In this document: positions 10,313 through 21,810 of the stretch, one piece after another
Numbering within the stretch: position 1 is the first letter of the stretch
Layout of the letters: the number at the start of each line of letters is the position of its first letter
Origin: Aplectana chamaeleonis
Taxonomy: Eukaryota > Nematoda > Chromadorea > Rhabditida > Cosmocercidae
DNA: 64,000 bases
Assembly (NCBI GenBank): GCA_029168955.1
Contig: JAPDOI010000174.1
Coordinates: 372,001-436,000 of the forward strand
Reading direction: 5' to 3'
Translations under genes and position numbers: made by a program
The notes under the pieces: model-generated
What the model was told of the DNA's origin: nothing
Databases searched by the model: none
What the model saw: the letters and a program-made list of their open reading frames with translations, nothing else

Positions 10313-12703
10313 GCACTTTTCACGACGTCCCGATGGCGTCATCAAAAGCCCGAAGCACTTTTCACGATATCCCGATGACGTCATCAGGAGACCGAAGCAC
10401 TTCTGACGACGTCCTGATGGCGTCATCAGGAGCCCGAAGCACTTCTGACGACGTCCTGATGACGTCATCAGAAGCCCGAAGCACTTCTGACGACGTCCTG
10501 ATGACGTCATCAGGAGCCCGAAGCACTTCTGACGACGTCCTGATGACATCATCAGTAGCCCGAAGCACTTTTCACGACGTCCCGATGACGTCATCAGAAG
10601 CCCGAAGCACTTCTGACGACGTCCTGATGACATCATCAGAAGCCCGAAGCACTTTTCACGACGTCCCGATGACGTCATCAGGAGGCCGAAGCACTTTTCA
10701 CGATATCCCGATGACGTCATCAAGAGCTCGAAGCACTTCTGACATCGTCCTGATGACGTTATCAGGAGCCCGAAGAACTTTTCACGACGTCCCGATGACG
10801 TCATCAGAAGCCCGAACCATTTTTCACGACGTCCTGATGACGTCATCAGGAGCTCGAAGCACTTCTGACGACGTCCTGATGACATCATCAGAAGCCCGAA
10901 GCACTTTTCACGACGTCCCGATGACGTCATCAGAAGCTCGAAGCACTTCTGACGACGTCCTGATGACGTCATCAGGAGCCCGAAGCACTTCTGACGACGT
11001 CCAGATGACGTCATCAGGAGCCCGAAGCACTTCTGACGACGTCCTGATGACGTCATCAGAAGCCCGAAGCACTTCTGACGACGTCCCGATGACGTCATCA
11101 GAAGCCCGAAGCACTTTTCACGACGTCCCGATGACGTCATCAGGAGCCCGAAGCACTTTTCACGACGTACCGATGACGTCATCAGAAGCCCGAAGCACTT
11201 CTGACGACGTCCAGATAACGTCATCAGAAGCCCGAAGCACTTTTCACGACGTCCCGATGACGTCATCAGAAGCCCGAAGCACTTTTCACGACGTCCTGAT
11301 GACGTCATCAGGAGCTCGAAGCACTTCTGACGACGTCCTGATGACATCATCAGAAGCCCGAAGCACTTTTCACGACGTCCTGATGACGTCATCAGGAGCT
11401 CGAAGCACTTCTGACGACGTCCTGATGACATCATCAGAAGCCCGAAGCACTTTTCACGACGTCCCGATGACGTCATCAGAAGCTCGAAGCACTTCTGACG
11501 ACGTCCTGATGACGTCATCAGGAGCCCGAAGCACTTTTCATGACGTCCCGATGACGTCATCAGGAGCCCGAAGCACTTTTCACGACGTCCTGATGACGTT
11601 AACAGGAGCCCGAAGCACTTTTCACGACGTCCCGATGACGTTAACAGGAGCCCGAAGCACTTTTCACGACGTCCCGATGACGTTATCAGAAGCCCGAAGC
11701 ACTTTTCACGACGTCCTGATGACGTCATCAGAAGCCCGAAGCACTTTTCACGACGTCCTGATGACGTCATCAGCAGCCCGAAGCACTTTTCACGACGTCC
11801 TGATGACGTCATCAGGAGCTCGAAGCACTTCTGACGACGTCCTGATGACATCATCAGAAGCCCGAAGCACTTTTTCACGACGTCCTGATGACGTCATCAG
11901 AGCTCGAAGCACTTCTGACGACGTCCTGATGCCCTCCTCAGAAGCCCGAAGCACTTTCCACGACGTCCCGATGACGTCATCAGAAGCTCGAAGCACTTCT
12001 GACGACGTCCTGATGACGTCATCAGGAGCCCGAAGCACTTTTCATGACGTCCCGATGACGTCATCAGGAGCCCGAAGCACTTTTCACGACGTCCTGATGA
12101 CGTCATCAGAAGCCCGAAGCACTTTTCACGACGTCCCGATGACGTTAACAGGAGCCCGAAGCACTTTTCACGACGTCCCGATGACGTTAACAGGAGCCCG
12201 AAGCACTTTTCACGACGTCCTGATGACGTCATCAGGAGCTCGAAGCACTTCTGACGACGTCCTGATGACATCATCAGAAGCCCGAAGCACTTTTCACGAC
12301 GTCCTGATGACGTCATCAGGAGCTCGAAGCACTTCTGACGACGTCCTGATGACATCATCAGAAGCCCGAAGCACTTTTCACGACGTCCCGATGACGTCAT
12401 CAGAAGCTCGAAGCACTTCTGACGACGTCCTGATGACGTCATCAGGAGCCCGAAGCACTTTTCATGACGTCCCGATGACGTCATCAGGAGCCCGAAGCAC
12501 TTTTCACGACGTCCTTATGACGTCATCAGAAGCCCGAAGCACTTTTCACGACGTCCCGATGACGTTAACAGGAGCCCGAAGCACTTTTCACGACGTCCCG
12601 ATGACGTTAACAGGAGCCCGAAGCACTTTTCACGACGTCCCGATGACGTTATCAGAAGCCCGAAGCACTTTTCACGACGTCCTGATGACGTCATCAGAAG
12701 CCC
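10313..12703 (+). repeat. Family B 42-bp array, block 5 left part
   Basis: About 57 monomers. The distal part adds GACGTTAACAGG and GACGTTATCAG variants (11,580-12,660) and contains larger repeated segments (11,700-11,850 resembles 12,190-12,300). The array is broken at 12,703 by a 9.1-kb insertion and resumes at 21,838 in the register expected from 11,720-11,790. Confidence 0.95.
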
Positions 12704-12730
12704 CTCAGACATAAGGGCGGACCTATCGCG
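12704..12730 (+). repeat. Left terminal inverted repeat of the 9.1-kb element
   Basis: Matches the complement of 21,811-21,837 at 24 of 27 positions, and starts directly after the GAAGCCC of a B monomer. Confidence 0.8.
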
Positions 12731-13191
12731 CACAGAACTTGCCGAATAGTACTTACCGCGCTCAGGAACCGTTTTGACCGCGATCGAAAGCCCAATTAGG
12801 ACTTACCGCGAATAAACTCGCGGTCAGAGCGATTGCATTCCGGTGCTCGCGATACAACCGCTTCGCCATCCGGTCGGATCGCGCGCAAACGCAGTAATAG
12901 GACTGATGTCGCACAAAAATCGGACTGACCGCGTTCAACCGTGAGGTGGTGTGTGTGTGGTGTTCTGGGCTGATTTGCGTCTCAGTTCACGCGCAAAGCT
13001 GAAATTCGAATTTGCGCGCTTCTTCATGGTGGAGTCCATTGTTTTGTATCTATCTGTACTTCATCACGGTTCTTTCTTATTGGTTCATGTTGATCTCGTA
13101 TTCATTCATGGATGTTGTTTTTGTTGTTTGTTCTCGGAAGGAACAACAACAACATTGTTGTTCTTTCTGATTTTCCATAAAATTCTCGCTG
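12731..13191. other. Left subterminal region of the 9.1-kb element
   Basis: Rich in ACCGCG and GATCG motifs over the first ~220 bp, then AT-richer sequence with no recognised gene. An open reading through 12,951-13,439 runs into the 60-bp tandem array and is best explained by it. Confidence 0.6.
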
Positions 13192-13656
13192 ACGAATCGT
13201 GGGACCACCATAGCTGTTCTGTATTGCTTCCTTTGAAGTTTCCCCGTTGCGAGTCGTGGTGGGACCACCACAGCCGTTGCATATTGCATCATTCAAACTT
13301 TCTCAGTGATAAATCGTGGTGGGACCACCGTGGGTGTTGCATATTGAATCCTTTGAGCTTTCTTCTTTTCGGATCGTGGTGGGACCACCTCATTTGTTGC
13401 GTATTGGGCCCTTTCAAGCTTCTCCGTCACGAATCGTGATGGGAAGACCATAATAGTTGCGAATTGCGTCCTTTAAAGTTTCTCGGTTACGAATCGTAGT
13501 GAGACCATCGTAGTAGTTGCATATTGTGTCCTTTAAAGTTTCTCTGTTACCAATTGTGGTGAGACCTCCGTAGCCGTTGCATATTGCGTCCTTTAAACTT
13601 TCTAAATTTTCTTCGTTGCCACTCGTGGTGGGACCTCCGCAGCTGTTGCCTATGGC
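13192..13656 (+). repeat. 60-bp tandem array, about eight units
   Basis: Units carry TCGTGGTGGGACCACC, then GTTGCATATTG, then CCTTTAAAGTTTCTC. GTGGT-GGG-ACCAC can form a small hairpin in the best-preserved units. The last unit is interrupted at GCCTATGGC, and its remainder continues at 18,652-18,690. Confidence 0.85.
13648..13656. other. 9-bp target duplication (left), GCCTATGGC
   Basis: Identical to 18,643-18,651. The undisturbed 60-bp units (GTTGCATATTGCGTCC) provide the pre-insertion context. Confidence 0.8.
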
Positions 13657-14170
13657 GAAGAATACTACGTGGCCTTGAGCTGTGGCTCACTACGCGCCGC
13701 GGTCGCATTGCGGCGTCGCAATTAGAGCACGCTTAGCTGTTTCAGTGGGATGTCAGAGTGGGAGCCGAATGCGTAATCATTCACATGCTCTGGTTTCCTT
13801 CCATCATTTGAGGTGGTGTAACAAACACAAGAAATCATTTCACCTCAAGTATTGGCAACTGATTATGATTCAGGGCAGCGTGCATTTCGAGTATAGAGTA
13901 AATCAACTAGGTACTATTTTCAGGATAATGATAATATTACAATTTTGTTGTGTTATCTTCACTATAGTGTTACTATCTCTTTGTTTCATATAACTGATTA
14001 TCACCGCATTTCCTGATATACCTAATCTGAACCCTCTTCGCACTTTGATACATCAGCGTCAGAACCTTTATAATTCGGAAGATACCAAATTTTTAGTCAG
14101 AACTAATCCTCTTTCATTGCCCAAAGGTCATCCCGATCATTTTTTTCACCCAAATATTTATACGAAATGT

Positions 14171-14541
14171 TTATATATGTGATCTTGTGGAGAGTGTATT
14201 CTGCCAACCGGCTGCGATTCTTCTTTGACACGTGGTGTTTCTTTGCGATATTTCATCTCGAGGACGGTAGTGGAGTAGTTTCGGCCTCAGTTCGCCATTA
14301 ACGTGGGAACTGGAGCATTGCAATTTTTGAAACAAACTCCTCCGTCTTTTTAGACCGCTTGCTGAATGATAGGTTTTCTCGCAAGTATTACAGGGAAATG
14401 TATTGCAGTCCTTGAATTTAGCCATTTTAACATCATTTTTCGCCTGCTACACCTGTGCGTCTGAGCACTCGTGAACCCCCTTATGTGCCTATACAGGTTC
14501 TTGAATGCAAAAGGCTTTAGCTTGCACAAGGGGCAAAAAGT
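14171..14541 (-). pseudogene. Possible C2H2 zinc-finger remnant in the MULE-like element
   Basis: Reading the minus strand from 14,541, the peptide FCPLCKLKPFAFKNLYRH has C-x2-C-x12-H finger spacing, but the second His is not at normal spacing. After a frame change at about 14,425 a second C-x2-C (PCNTCEKTY) follows, with the expected histidines lost. Two adjacent finger-like motifs suggest a decayed C2H2 gene, either captured or part of the transposon. Chance cannot be excluded at this length. Confidence 0.35.
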
Positions 14542-14724
14542 TGATGTGTTCTCCGTGCCTGAATGATTTCCGTTAGGGTTTCTGAGACCGATCCTCTGTT
14601 GGCAGTCTTGTGAGAGATAACTGATAAGCCCAGGTGTTAATCCTAGGGAATACGGAAGAAGAATGTCTCACAATAAGAAATTATTTAAAGTATAGAAGAA
14701 GAGAGTATAGTTGTACACGAATGA

Positions 14725-14862
14725 AATTTTCGAAATTTTTTTCGTTCGTCTTCTTTCCTTCGAAACTTCGTCGAACTAAGTTTTTTTCAAATTCCATTCG
14801 TTCGAAATTTTGTCGAACGAATTTTTTTCATTTTTCGTTTGTTCGAAATTTTTTTTTGAAAT
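14725..14862. repeat. TTCGAA-rich short repeats
   Basis: Irregular repetition of TTCGAAATTTTGTCGAACG-like and ATTTTTTTCATTTTTCG segments just upstream of the LINE. It could belong to the LINE 5' end or to the host element. Confidence 0.5.
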
Positions 14863-14888
14863 TGTAAAACTATAGAAGAGAGTGATAA

Positions 14889-17800
14889 CTGTTAGAAACC
14901 AGACGCTGCCGAGATGTCGTACGTTCGTGCCGTGGCAGTGTGGAGGAAAGAAGACCACCTCCGTGCAAACCGACGTCAATCCCTCCGCGGAGAGGGTTTT
15001 TGTCATGGGAGAGGTGCTGGCTGGCCGCAGCTCTTCTGAAGATCCTACTGCAAAGAGCCGGCGTCGAGAGGAACCCAGGACCCGCGAAGAAGAAGAACTA
15101 CCCATGTGCCACATGCGACAGAGATGTCAATTGGTATGGAACCAGCGTCCAATGTTTTGGATGCCAAAGGTGGGTGCACTTCTCTTGTTCGGGTCTCAGT
15201 TCTGTGAGGCACCACGATTCTTCCTTTCGTTGTATTGTGTGCTCCGCCTCCAGTAACTCAAATTCCTCATCTACCAACCGCCCCCTATCTATTGTACACA
15301 TCAATCTCAACGGCCTTCGCGCCAAGCTTTCTGAATTATCTCTCTTTGCCCGTATTCATCACCCGGATGTTATCATGGTTCAGGAAACCAAACTCTCTCC
15401 CTCTGCTACCTCTCGACATCCAAACATCCCGGGCTATACTGCATATCATAATCCTAGGTCATCTCAGGGAGGCGGAGTCTCTACTTTTGTTCTGTCTTCT
15501 CTTCCCTCTCACATCATTCCAAACACTCCAGTGGATGGCACTCTCGAGTACATCCCCATCCATCTACCTCTAAAAACTCCACTTTCTCTTTTCAATATAT
15601 ACATTCCTCCTCCTACATCCTGTCCACCAACCTACAACCCTATCCCTCTACTCAAGCAGCTGTGAGACTGCTCTCTATCTCCCTCAATTGTCTTTGCGGG
15701 TGACTTCAATGCTCACACGTTCTGCTCGTCGCTCGATTCTGATGCTAGAGGAAATGAAGTCGAAGACCTCGTTATCCTTAACGATGGCCAGCCCACTCGT
15801 CTCCCTGCCTACGGTCGATCCTCCAGCCCAGACATCTCCCTTGTCTCCTCTAATCTCTCTAACGCCTGCTCTTGGTCTACATCCACAACTCTTTCCAGTG
15901 ATCACATTCCGGTCTTTGTCAATATCGATCTCTCTAGCTCTCTTGCTCCCTATACAGGTGTTCGTCATCGTTCTTATCTCAATTTAGGCCTTGCAGACTG
16001 GAGCCTGTTCAGGGAGGTTGCACTACGCCAAGCGGCCGAATATCCGTGGAATGGCAATGTACCCCAGAAGGAGCGCCACCTCTCTAATGCCATCAGGAAG
16101 GCGATGAAAGCTGCGATCCCTGAAGGTCGTGTCAAGACCTTCTTTCCCAATGTCACCAGGGAGACACTGCAGAAGATAAGGACAAGGGACGCAAAGAGAG
16201 CTGCTAATCATCTTGACCCAGACATTGCCGAGCTGGATAATGAGATCAGGATGGACCTTGATAGGCACAAGAAAGAATCTTGGGAAAAGTTCACTGAGAA
16301 GATAAACTTCAGAAATGATGCAGCAGCAACGTGGAAGGCCTTGAAAAGGATCTCCGGAAAGTTCACCTCCGCCGACAATTCCACGATTGAATTCGACGGC
16401 GGAGTCTTCAAGTCAGGGAAAGAGGCCGCAAATGCTCTTGGGAAGCATTTTTTCATAACTAAATCAAAAAGAGAGAAGCAGAATAGAATAACTGTTCGGG
16501 AACTCTGTAAATTGCCACTCATGGCTGAAGATGATGCAGCCACGCCCGCTCAGGTCGAGAAGGTTATCAATGAAATGAGTAACTCGAAGGCAGTAGGGCC
16601 AGATGGTTTGAGCCCAGCAGTTCTAAAGAGACTGCCAAATGAACTACTACCCCTGCTCGCTGACGTCATTAATCCATCGTTTCGCACCTGTACATTACCT
16701 CAAGATTGGAAAGTAGCACGCGTCATCCCATTGCCGAAGCCGGGTAAATCACCATCCACGGCAAAAGGTTACAGGCCAATCAGTCTTCTCTCACCTATTG
16801 CCAAAGTTGCAGAAAAATTGGCTGTGGGGGAGCTTGCCGAACATAATAGCAAACAACAGCATCAACATGGTTTCCGTAAGCTACATTCCACCACTACGGC
16901 CCTGCTGGAAATTGTGAGCTATGTTTTGGACGGCTTCAATGCCATGAAACCTCAGCGTACCGTAGGTGTAGCCCTCGACCTAACGAAGGCTTTTGACACT
17001 GTAAATTTGGGCATTTTGTCGGAGAGCCTATTAAGGTCTACAATTCCGCCCTGGCAGAAGCGGTGGATAACCGCATTCACCAAAGGACGTCGGGCAAATG
17101 TGCTATTTCAAGGGCACGTCTCCAATAGCATCCCAATTGCCGCCGGTGTACCTCAAGGAGGAGTTCTATCGCCTGCTCTTTTCAGTCTGTAAATTGAAGA
17201 TCTACCCGTTCCATCCCAAGACATCAAGGTCGTAGCATATGCGGATGATATTACTATACTATGCCGGGATCGCGACATAAATGTAGCTGCCAGTAAGATC
17301 AATGACTACTTGATCGAGTTGAAATGTTCTCTCGATAGCAAGATGCTTACGGTCTCTGCCGCTAAATCTTCCGTCACCGTCTTTTCCACTGATCCTGCGG
17401 AGCTCATCCCATGGTGAAATGGGACGAAACTCGCCTGCCGGCCGCCCGATTCCCTAAGCTGCTCGGACTCGTGTTGGACCCTTCGCTGAGGTTTCATAAG
17501 AACACTGAGCAGAAGCAAGCTGCAGTGAATGCAAGACTTAACGTCCTACGTGCTCTCGGCGGAACGTCCTGGGGGTGCAGTAAAGAAACGATCCTGACCA
17601 CGTACAAGGCCATCGTACAGCCCACCCTGGAGTATGCTGCACCAGTCTGGCAGCATATCGTGTCGGACACATCCTGGTACAAGCTGCAGCGCATTCAAAA
17701 TGGAGCATTGCGAATCGCAACAGGCTGTTCTAAAAGCTCTCCAGTAGAGCACCTACACGCCGAGGCTCGCATCCTGCCAGTTAAGGACCATTGCAAACTC

Positions 17801-18301
17801 CATGCACAACAGCTGTACATAAACATCCTGAAGCAGCCAAATCATCCGTCGCGAAGAGTATTAGACCCCGTCAGAGAGAGAAGTATAAGAAAGCCGTTTG
17901 CCGATGCTCCCACGAAAATCAATATACAGAGATGGACCAACGCACAACAAGAACGCCTCCGTCTCTTACGTGCTGAGCATACCCAATTCGTCAAGGATCA
18001 CTTATGCAAGACCGCCGTAAACTCCATTCTCGGAGTCGTGCCGCCTGAGGTCAGCGAGACCGAGATGGAACTCGGTAGGCGTGCCAGGTGCACCCTTGCC
18101 TCGTTGCGCTGCGGGCACTCCCCCATGCTTATGTCTTATTTACATAAGATCGATAGCAGCAGACCTGACGAGTGCCCGGATTGTGGCAATAAAGGGCATA
18201 CTACTGCGCACCTTTTCAACTGCCCGATGAGACCGACATCGTTAACACCAATAGATCTGTGGGAGAATCCGACGCTTGTGGCTCAGTTCCTCAATCTATG
18301 A
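14889..18301 (+). pseudogene. CR1/jockey-type non-LTR retrotransposon, single ORF, broken
   Basis: One reading frame carries, in order: a hydrophobic stretch and 2A-like GVERNPGP (15,060-15,083); a PHD-like C4HC3 finger (C-x2-C, C-x2-C, H-x2-C, C-x2-C, about 15,105-15,243); an APE-type endonuclease (INLNGL, QETK, GDFNAH near 15,700, SPDIS, SSDHIP near 15,900); reverse transcriptase (YRPISLLSP, ALDLTKAFDTVN, GVPQGGVLSP, YADD at 17,238-17,249); and a C-terminal zinc knuckle (CPDCGNKGHTTAHLFNC). Breaks: TGA at 15,663, TAA at 17,190 where Tyr is expected, and a frameshift near 17,400-17,415. No ATG opens the frame upstream of the 2A motif, so the 5' end is probably truncated. The element is nested in the MULE-like element. 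CR1 versus jockey clade needs a phylogeny. Confidence 0.88.
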
Positions 18302-18642
18302 CAGGACCCTCTCTGTGGCTGCAGAAGAAGAAAAGAAGAAACCAGACACCATTAACATGATGACGAGTGATGGAGTTTGACCTCCGTCAGTTTTACCTGA
18401 CATTTAACACCCATGCTCCATCACTGGAAGTAGGAACCATTGTTGATTGCCAATAATGGCTTTGTAGACAGCGGTCTTCATGCCGCCTGAACACCTGGAC
18501 ATTGTTGTCTGTCATGTTCTTCTTCGTCCCACCACAACCCCATCTAAAGGCGTTGGCGACGTATGAGCGTGCTCTAATTGCAACGCCGCGACGCGACCGC
18601 GGCGCGTAGTGAGCCACAGCTCAAGGCCACGTAGTATTCTTC

Positions 18643-18651
18643 GCCTATGGC
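18643..18651. other. 9-bp target duplication (right), GCCTATGGC
   Basis: Partner of 13,648-13,656. Confidence 0.8.
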
Positions 18652-18720
18652 GTCCTATAAAGTTTCTCGCTATCCAGGCGTGCTATTGAATGAGGTAACA
18701 TCAACAGCGCTAGACTCCAG

Positions 18721-18941
18721 GGGCCGGATGCATCAACGCGCCGGGTTGGGGCAGGGCAGTCGGCATCTTTGACGATCGCAGTGCGAGGGCAGTAGATCAT
18801 CTAATCAATAGTGCCCCAGCAGTGTTTTTTGCTGCGCTAGCTGCTTCAGCCCCCTAGCTGGGTTTTTTGAATAACAGAGATCTTCAGAAGCGCAGACTGC
18901 CCTGCCCCTGCCCCAACCCGGCCTGTTGATGCATTCGGCCC
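18721..18941. mobile_element. Short GC-rich TIR element (221 bp)
   Basis: Imperfect inverted repeats of ~45 bp start GGGCCGGATGCATCAACGC and end in the complement; both contain the GGGTTGGGGCAGGGC block. The interior has no gene. Target duplication unclear (AG at most). Confidence 0.7.
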
Positions 18942-19134
18942 AGCTTCAAATCCTACGCGGAACACGGTGTTGACGTTTATGATACAATAAAGCGCTCCGT
19001 GGCTAGCCGAAGGTTACGGTAGCACAAGATCCCGAGTGCTAAAACCTCTACGTGCTACTGCTTCACGATGTCGTTACACCCTGTCCCTACGACTTTGTTG
19101 ATCTACTACGATGTCATTACGCTGGTTCATCCCG

Positions 19135-19372
19135 TGTGGCTTGTGGCCAAAGACTCCATGACTCCCTAGGTACGGATCCTAAGGTGTTATGGACCAGAGG
19201 CCTTAGTGTGCCGGACGGCGACACCTTTATGCAATGTGCGGGATACTTTCGCGATATAGTTGTGCACGCTATATCGCTCGAACGTTCCCTGTGTACACTC
19301 AAACGTCTGCTGGGTTCAGTAGAAGCAGGGGCACCAACGAGCAGGTACCAACAGACTTGTATACACACCCCC
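19135..19372 (+). repeat. Interspersed repeat R (copy 1)
   Basis: About 90% identical to the complement of 45,283-45,515. Both copies keep one reading frame open with a similar peptide (VLWTRG..SVPDG, YFRDIVVHAISLER), but each is an isolated ~80-residue stretch with no start or domain context. Possibly a fragment of a larger repeat. Confidence 0.6.
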
Positions 19373-20500
19373 TGTTCATCCCGTAATAAGCAATTACAAT
19401 TTTTCCTGTCAATTGCGTCATTTGTGCCGTTTTCATCCCGAGTTTGTGATACTTCGCTTCAGAATGCGTTGGGTCGTGGTCTCTTGATTTATATTAGCCA
19501 CAATATGCTCAGCTTTCTATCGTTCCGACCTGGCTCCAGTTAATTTCCTGTGAAGCTCACGGTTAGTTTAACCTAGTAGTTTTCTGAGTTTCTGATAAAA
19601 ACTCTTTTTCATGATTTCAGAGCGATTTTATGCCGTATGTGAATCATTTGGATAGAGATCAGTCTGTAATTGCCTGGCACGAAATTCGCCATTTTTGGCA
19701 CGAAATTGCCACGCTCTCACGACCACGAGTTTCTACATTTGGTGAATGCTTATAAATGTCCCTCTATTGGTCTGTGGGATGGTATCTTTTTAAAAAATCG
19801 GAATTCCCTTTATTCACAGCGCAAGCCACGCTCGCGAGGCTACTGTCTTCGCTTCTCCTCCACTCTCGCTGTCTCTTACCTCTGCTACCGACTCGCATTC
19901 GTAGGAAGCATGGGAATTTCTCTGTGACACAGTCTGTATCCGCCTGACGCTGGTGTTCGTACACTTGGTTGGCGCCGAATTGTCTCGAAAGGGTAGGATT
20001 GGGTTCATTACCCGCTTTAGCCATACTTTTACTATGACATCATTTCGTTGAAATGCTGCGAAATTGAAAAATTCAGAGTTCATCCATGTCCCGCTTGTTT
20101 AATAACCTTTGGAGATGAGATGTTCGCATCTGTCTTATAGTTTTGTATGTATCCTATAAGCAACACCACGCACGAGCTGTGCTTTATATTTGATAATCTA
20201 TTTCGGAATGCTCTTTTTTCATTCGATCGCTTATGATGGCAATTTTGTCGTGTCATCAAATGTTTTGCCATTTCTGTTAGTGTTAAATTTTTGTTTTCTG
20301 TTGTACTGTTGTTTTGGTGCGCAATGTCTCTTCTATCATGCTCTTGTATGCTCATTCATTTGCGGGCCCTGGAATTTGTTTGCATCCCGTTTATGATCCT
20401 TCCGCATCTCGAGTCTACTTCTCTAAGAATTGTTTTCATTTTTCTCTGAAGATGCACACAATGCGTGTCTGTTCGGTACATGTATGGTTTCGGTATTCGA
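19373..20500. other. Unassigned sequence inside the 9.1-kb element
   Basis: AT-rich, with no recognised coding domain, RNA gene or clear inverted repeat. A GGCACGAAATT motif occurs twice near 19,676-19,710. Confidence 0.5.
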
Positions 20501-20621
20501 TTTAGTCTGACGCATGGACCAGGCGGCTGGTCGTGCGGTGTTGGCGGCCTCTTTGGCCAACGGGATTTCGATTCGCGCGCGGCGATCTATCGTCGCAGCC
20601 CCGTCCATTCCTCAGATTAAA
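20501..20621. mobile_element. Small TIR MITE (reverse copy)
   Basis: Diverged reverse-oriented relative of 2,427-2,549, bounded by TTTAGTCTGACGCATGGAC and the complement of TTTAATCTGAGGAATGGAC. Confidence 0.7.
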
Positions 20622-21111
20622 TTTATTACGTTAACTCTATGTATCGATTATCCACAGTAGTATTAAATATCCAATATCCACTAGGGTTATTCAAATTTTT
20701 CTTTAATGATTCACATAACTGTGCGTCCAGTACATTTAAGTGCCTTTGCGATTTGTTCAAGATGCGAACGAAAATGAAATTATTTCTATTTTGATGTTAA
20801 GACTGATAATTAGTGAAAATGGCCTGGAACCATATTCACCACCGACGCGATACAGAGTTTATTTCAATCGTCCATGGATGCATATAGATTTTTGGTCGAT
20901 AAGGATTGTAAGCACAGCTTCTCTTCATTTGTCGCGATAAGTATGAATCCGGCCCGTAGCGAGTGAAAATTGAGTCTTGTCTCGATTTGTAGACCGATTT
21001 CCGGTATTGTAGGCCATCCAAGTCATTCTTGGGTGACCTCTAAGTGAGCGCCCATAGTTGAGAATAACAAGCGACCTCTGTCGTTACGGGAGGTACGGTT
21101 GAGAATGATAT
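20622..21111. other. Unassigned sequence
   Basis: No gene or repeat recognised. Confidence 0.4.
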
Positions 21112-21484
21112 AATGATTGTATCCTTGACGATTGTGGCTATCCACTGTGCTTATCTGGGCCAAATTCCGGTCTGCAATTGCGTCTCGACACGCTTTGCGG
21201 CCGCACGCTCCCGAGTCAGAAGAGCTTCCAGCGCCGCAGCCGCCGATCTGCTAACTCTAGGTGGGTTTTGGAAACTGGAAACTAAGAGAACCTGGAGAAA
21301 ATTCAAAAAAAAAGCCTCATCTAGCCGGCTTTGGCGCTGGAAACCCGACTGAATCGAGCACGTGCGTCGGCAAAGCGTGTCGAGACGCAATTGCGGACCG
21401 GAATTTGGCCCAGATAAGCACAGTATACATGCCTCGCTCTGTTGAGCTGTAGATAGCCGCGGTAGCTCAAGATACAATCAATAA
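21112..21484. mobile_element. Foldback MITE
   Basis: Arms start TGATTGTATC at both ends and contain a 45-bp near-perfect inverted pair (CTGTGCTTATCTGGGCC, then GCAATTGCGTCTCGACACGC) at about 21,137-21,200 and 21,370-21,424. Flanks are AT-rich; target duplication not resolved. Confidence 0.7.
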
Positions 21485-21810
21485 TAAATTTTTAGCCGCA
21501 TCTCCCCTAGCGACGGTGATCTTTTGTGTTTGTGGCTATGGGCGCTCCATAGAACCCCATACTGTTTACTTTCGAGGGTCACCCGTGGAAAAAACTTGTT
21601 TGGCCCTGTAGGGTTGACAGCACGCAGGCCTACGGCTACGTTCTGAAGGTTTGTGCGCGGTATGTCCTATTTGATGAAAGTGTACTGATCGCCTGCTCTT
21701 TTAGTGTTGACCGCGCTCTAAAGACGGGTTGATCGCTCCAATTGCCGGTTTGATCGCCCTCAAATACCGGTTTGATCGCCGTCGATCACGCGATCGTTCC
21801 TATTATGCGT
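21485..21810. other. Right subterminal region of the 9.1-kb element
   Basis: The last 130 bp carries three direct repeats containing TTGATCGC(C/T) and CCGGTTTGATCGCC, plus GTTGACCGCG shared with the left side, as expected of transposase-binding subterminal repeats. Confidence 0.55.

Larger units (their letters stand above)
13657..18642. mobile_element. MULE-like element with 9-bp target duplication, split by a LINE
   Basis: Inverted repeats of about 77 bp at 13,657-13,733 and 18,566-18,642 start GAAGAATACTACGTGGCCTT and share the GC-rich block CTACGCGCCGCGGTCGC. A perfect 9-bp duplication flanks them, the hallmark of Mutator-like elements. No MULE transposase was recognised. Most of the 4,986 bp is a nested LINE; without it the element would be about 1.5 kb. 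A possible C2H2 finger remnant lies in the left part. Confidence 0.8.

Noticed and set aside
3988..12714. Long overlapping open readings on both strands of the B arrays (up to nearly 800 residues)
   Set aside because: The 42-bp period keeps frames open; both strands read as 14-residue repeats, with no start context, splice pattern or non-repeat domain. Treated as satellite, not protein.
12951..13439. 162-residue reading with 20-residue repeats
   Set aside because: The repeat part is the 60-bp tandem array. The upstream part has no recognised domain.
13682..18617. MAHYAPRS-GVAIRAR peptides at both ends of the MULE-like element
   Set aside because: They are translations of the terminal inverted repeats, not a gene family.
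20519..20600. tRNA or tRNA-derived SINE in the small MITE
   Set aside because: A B-box-like GATTTCGATTC is present but no acceptor or anticodon stem could be formed, and the element has inverted terminal repeats.
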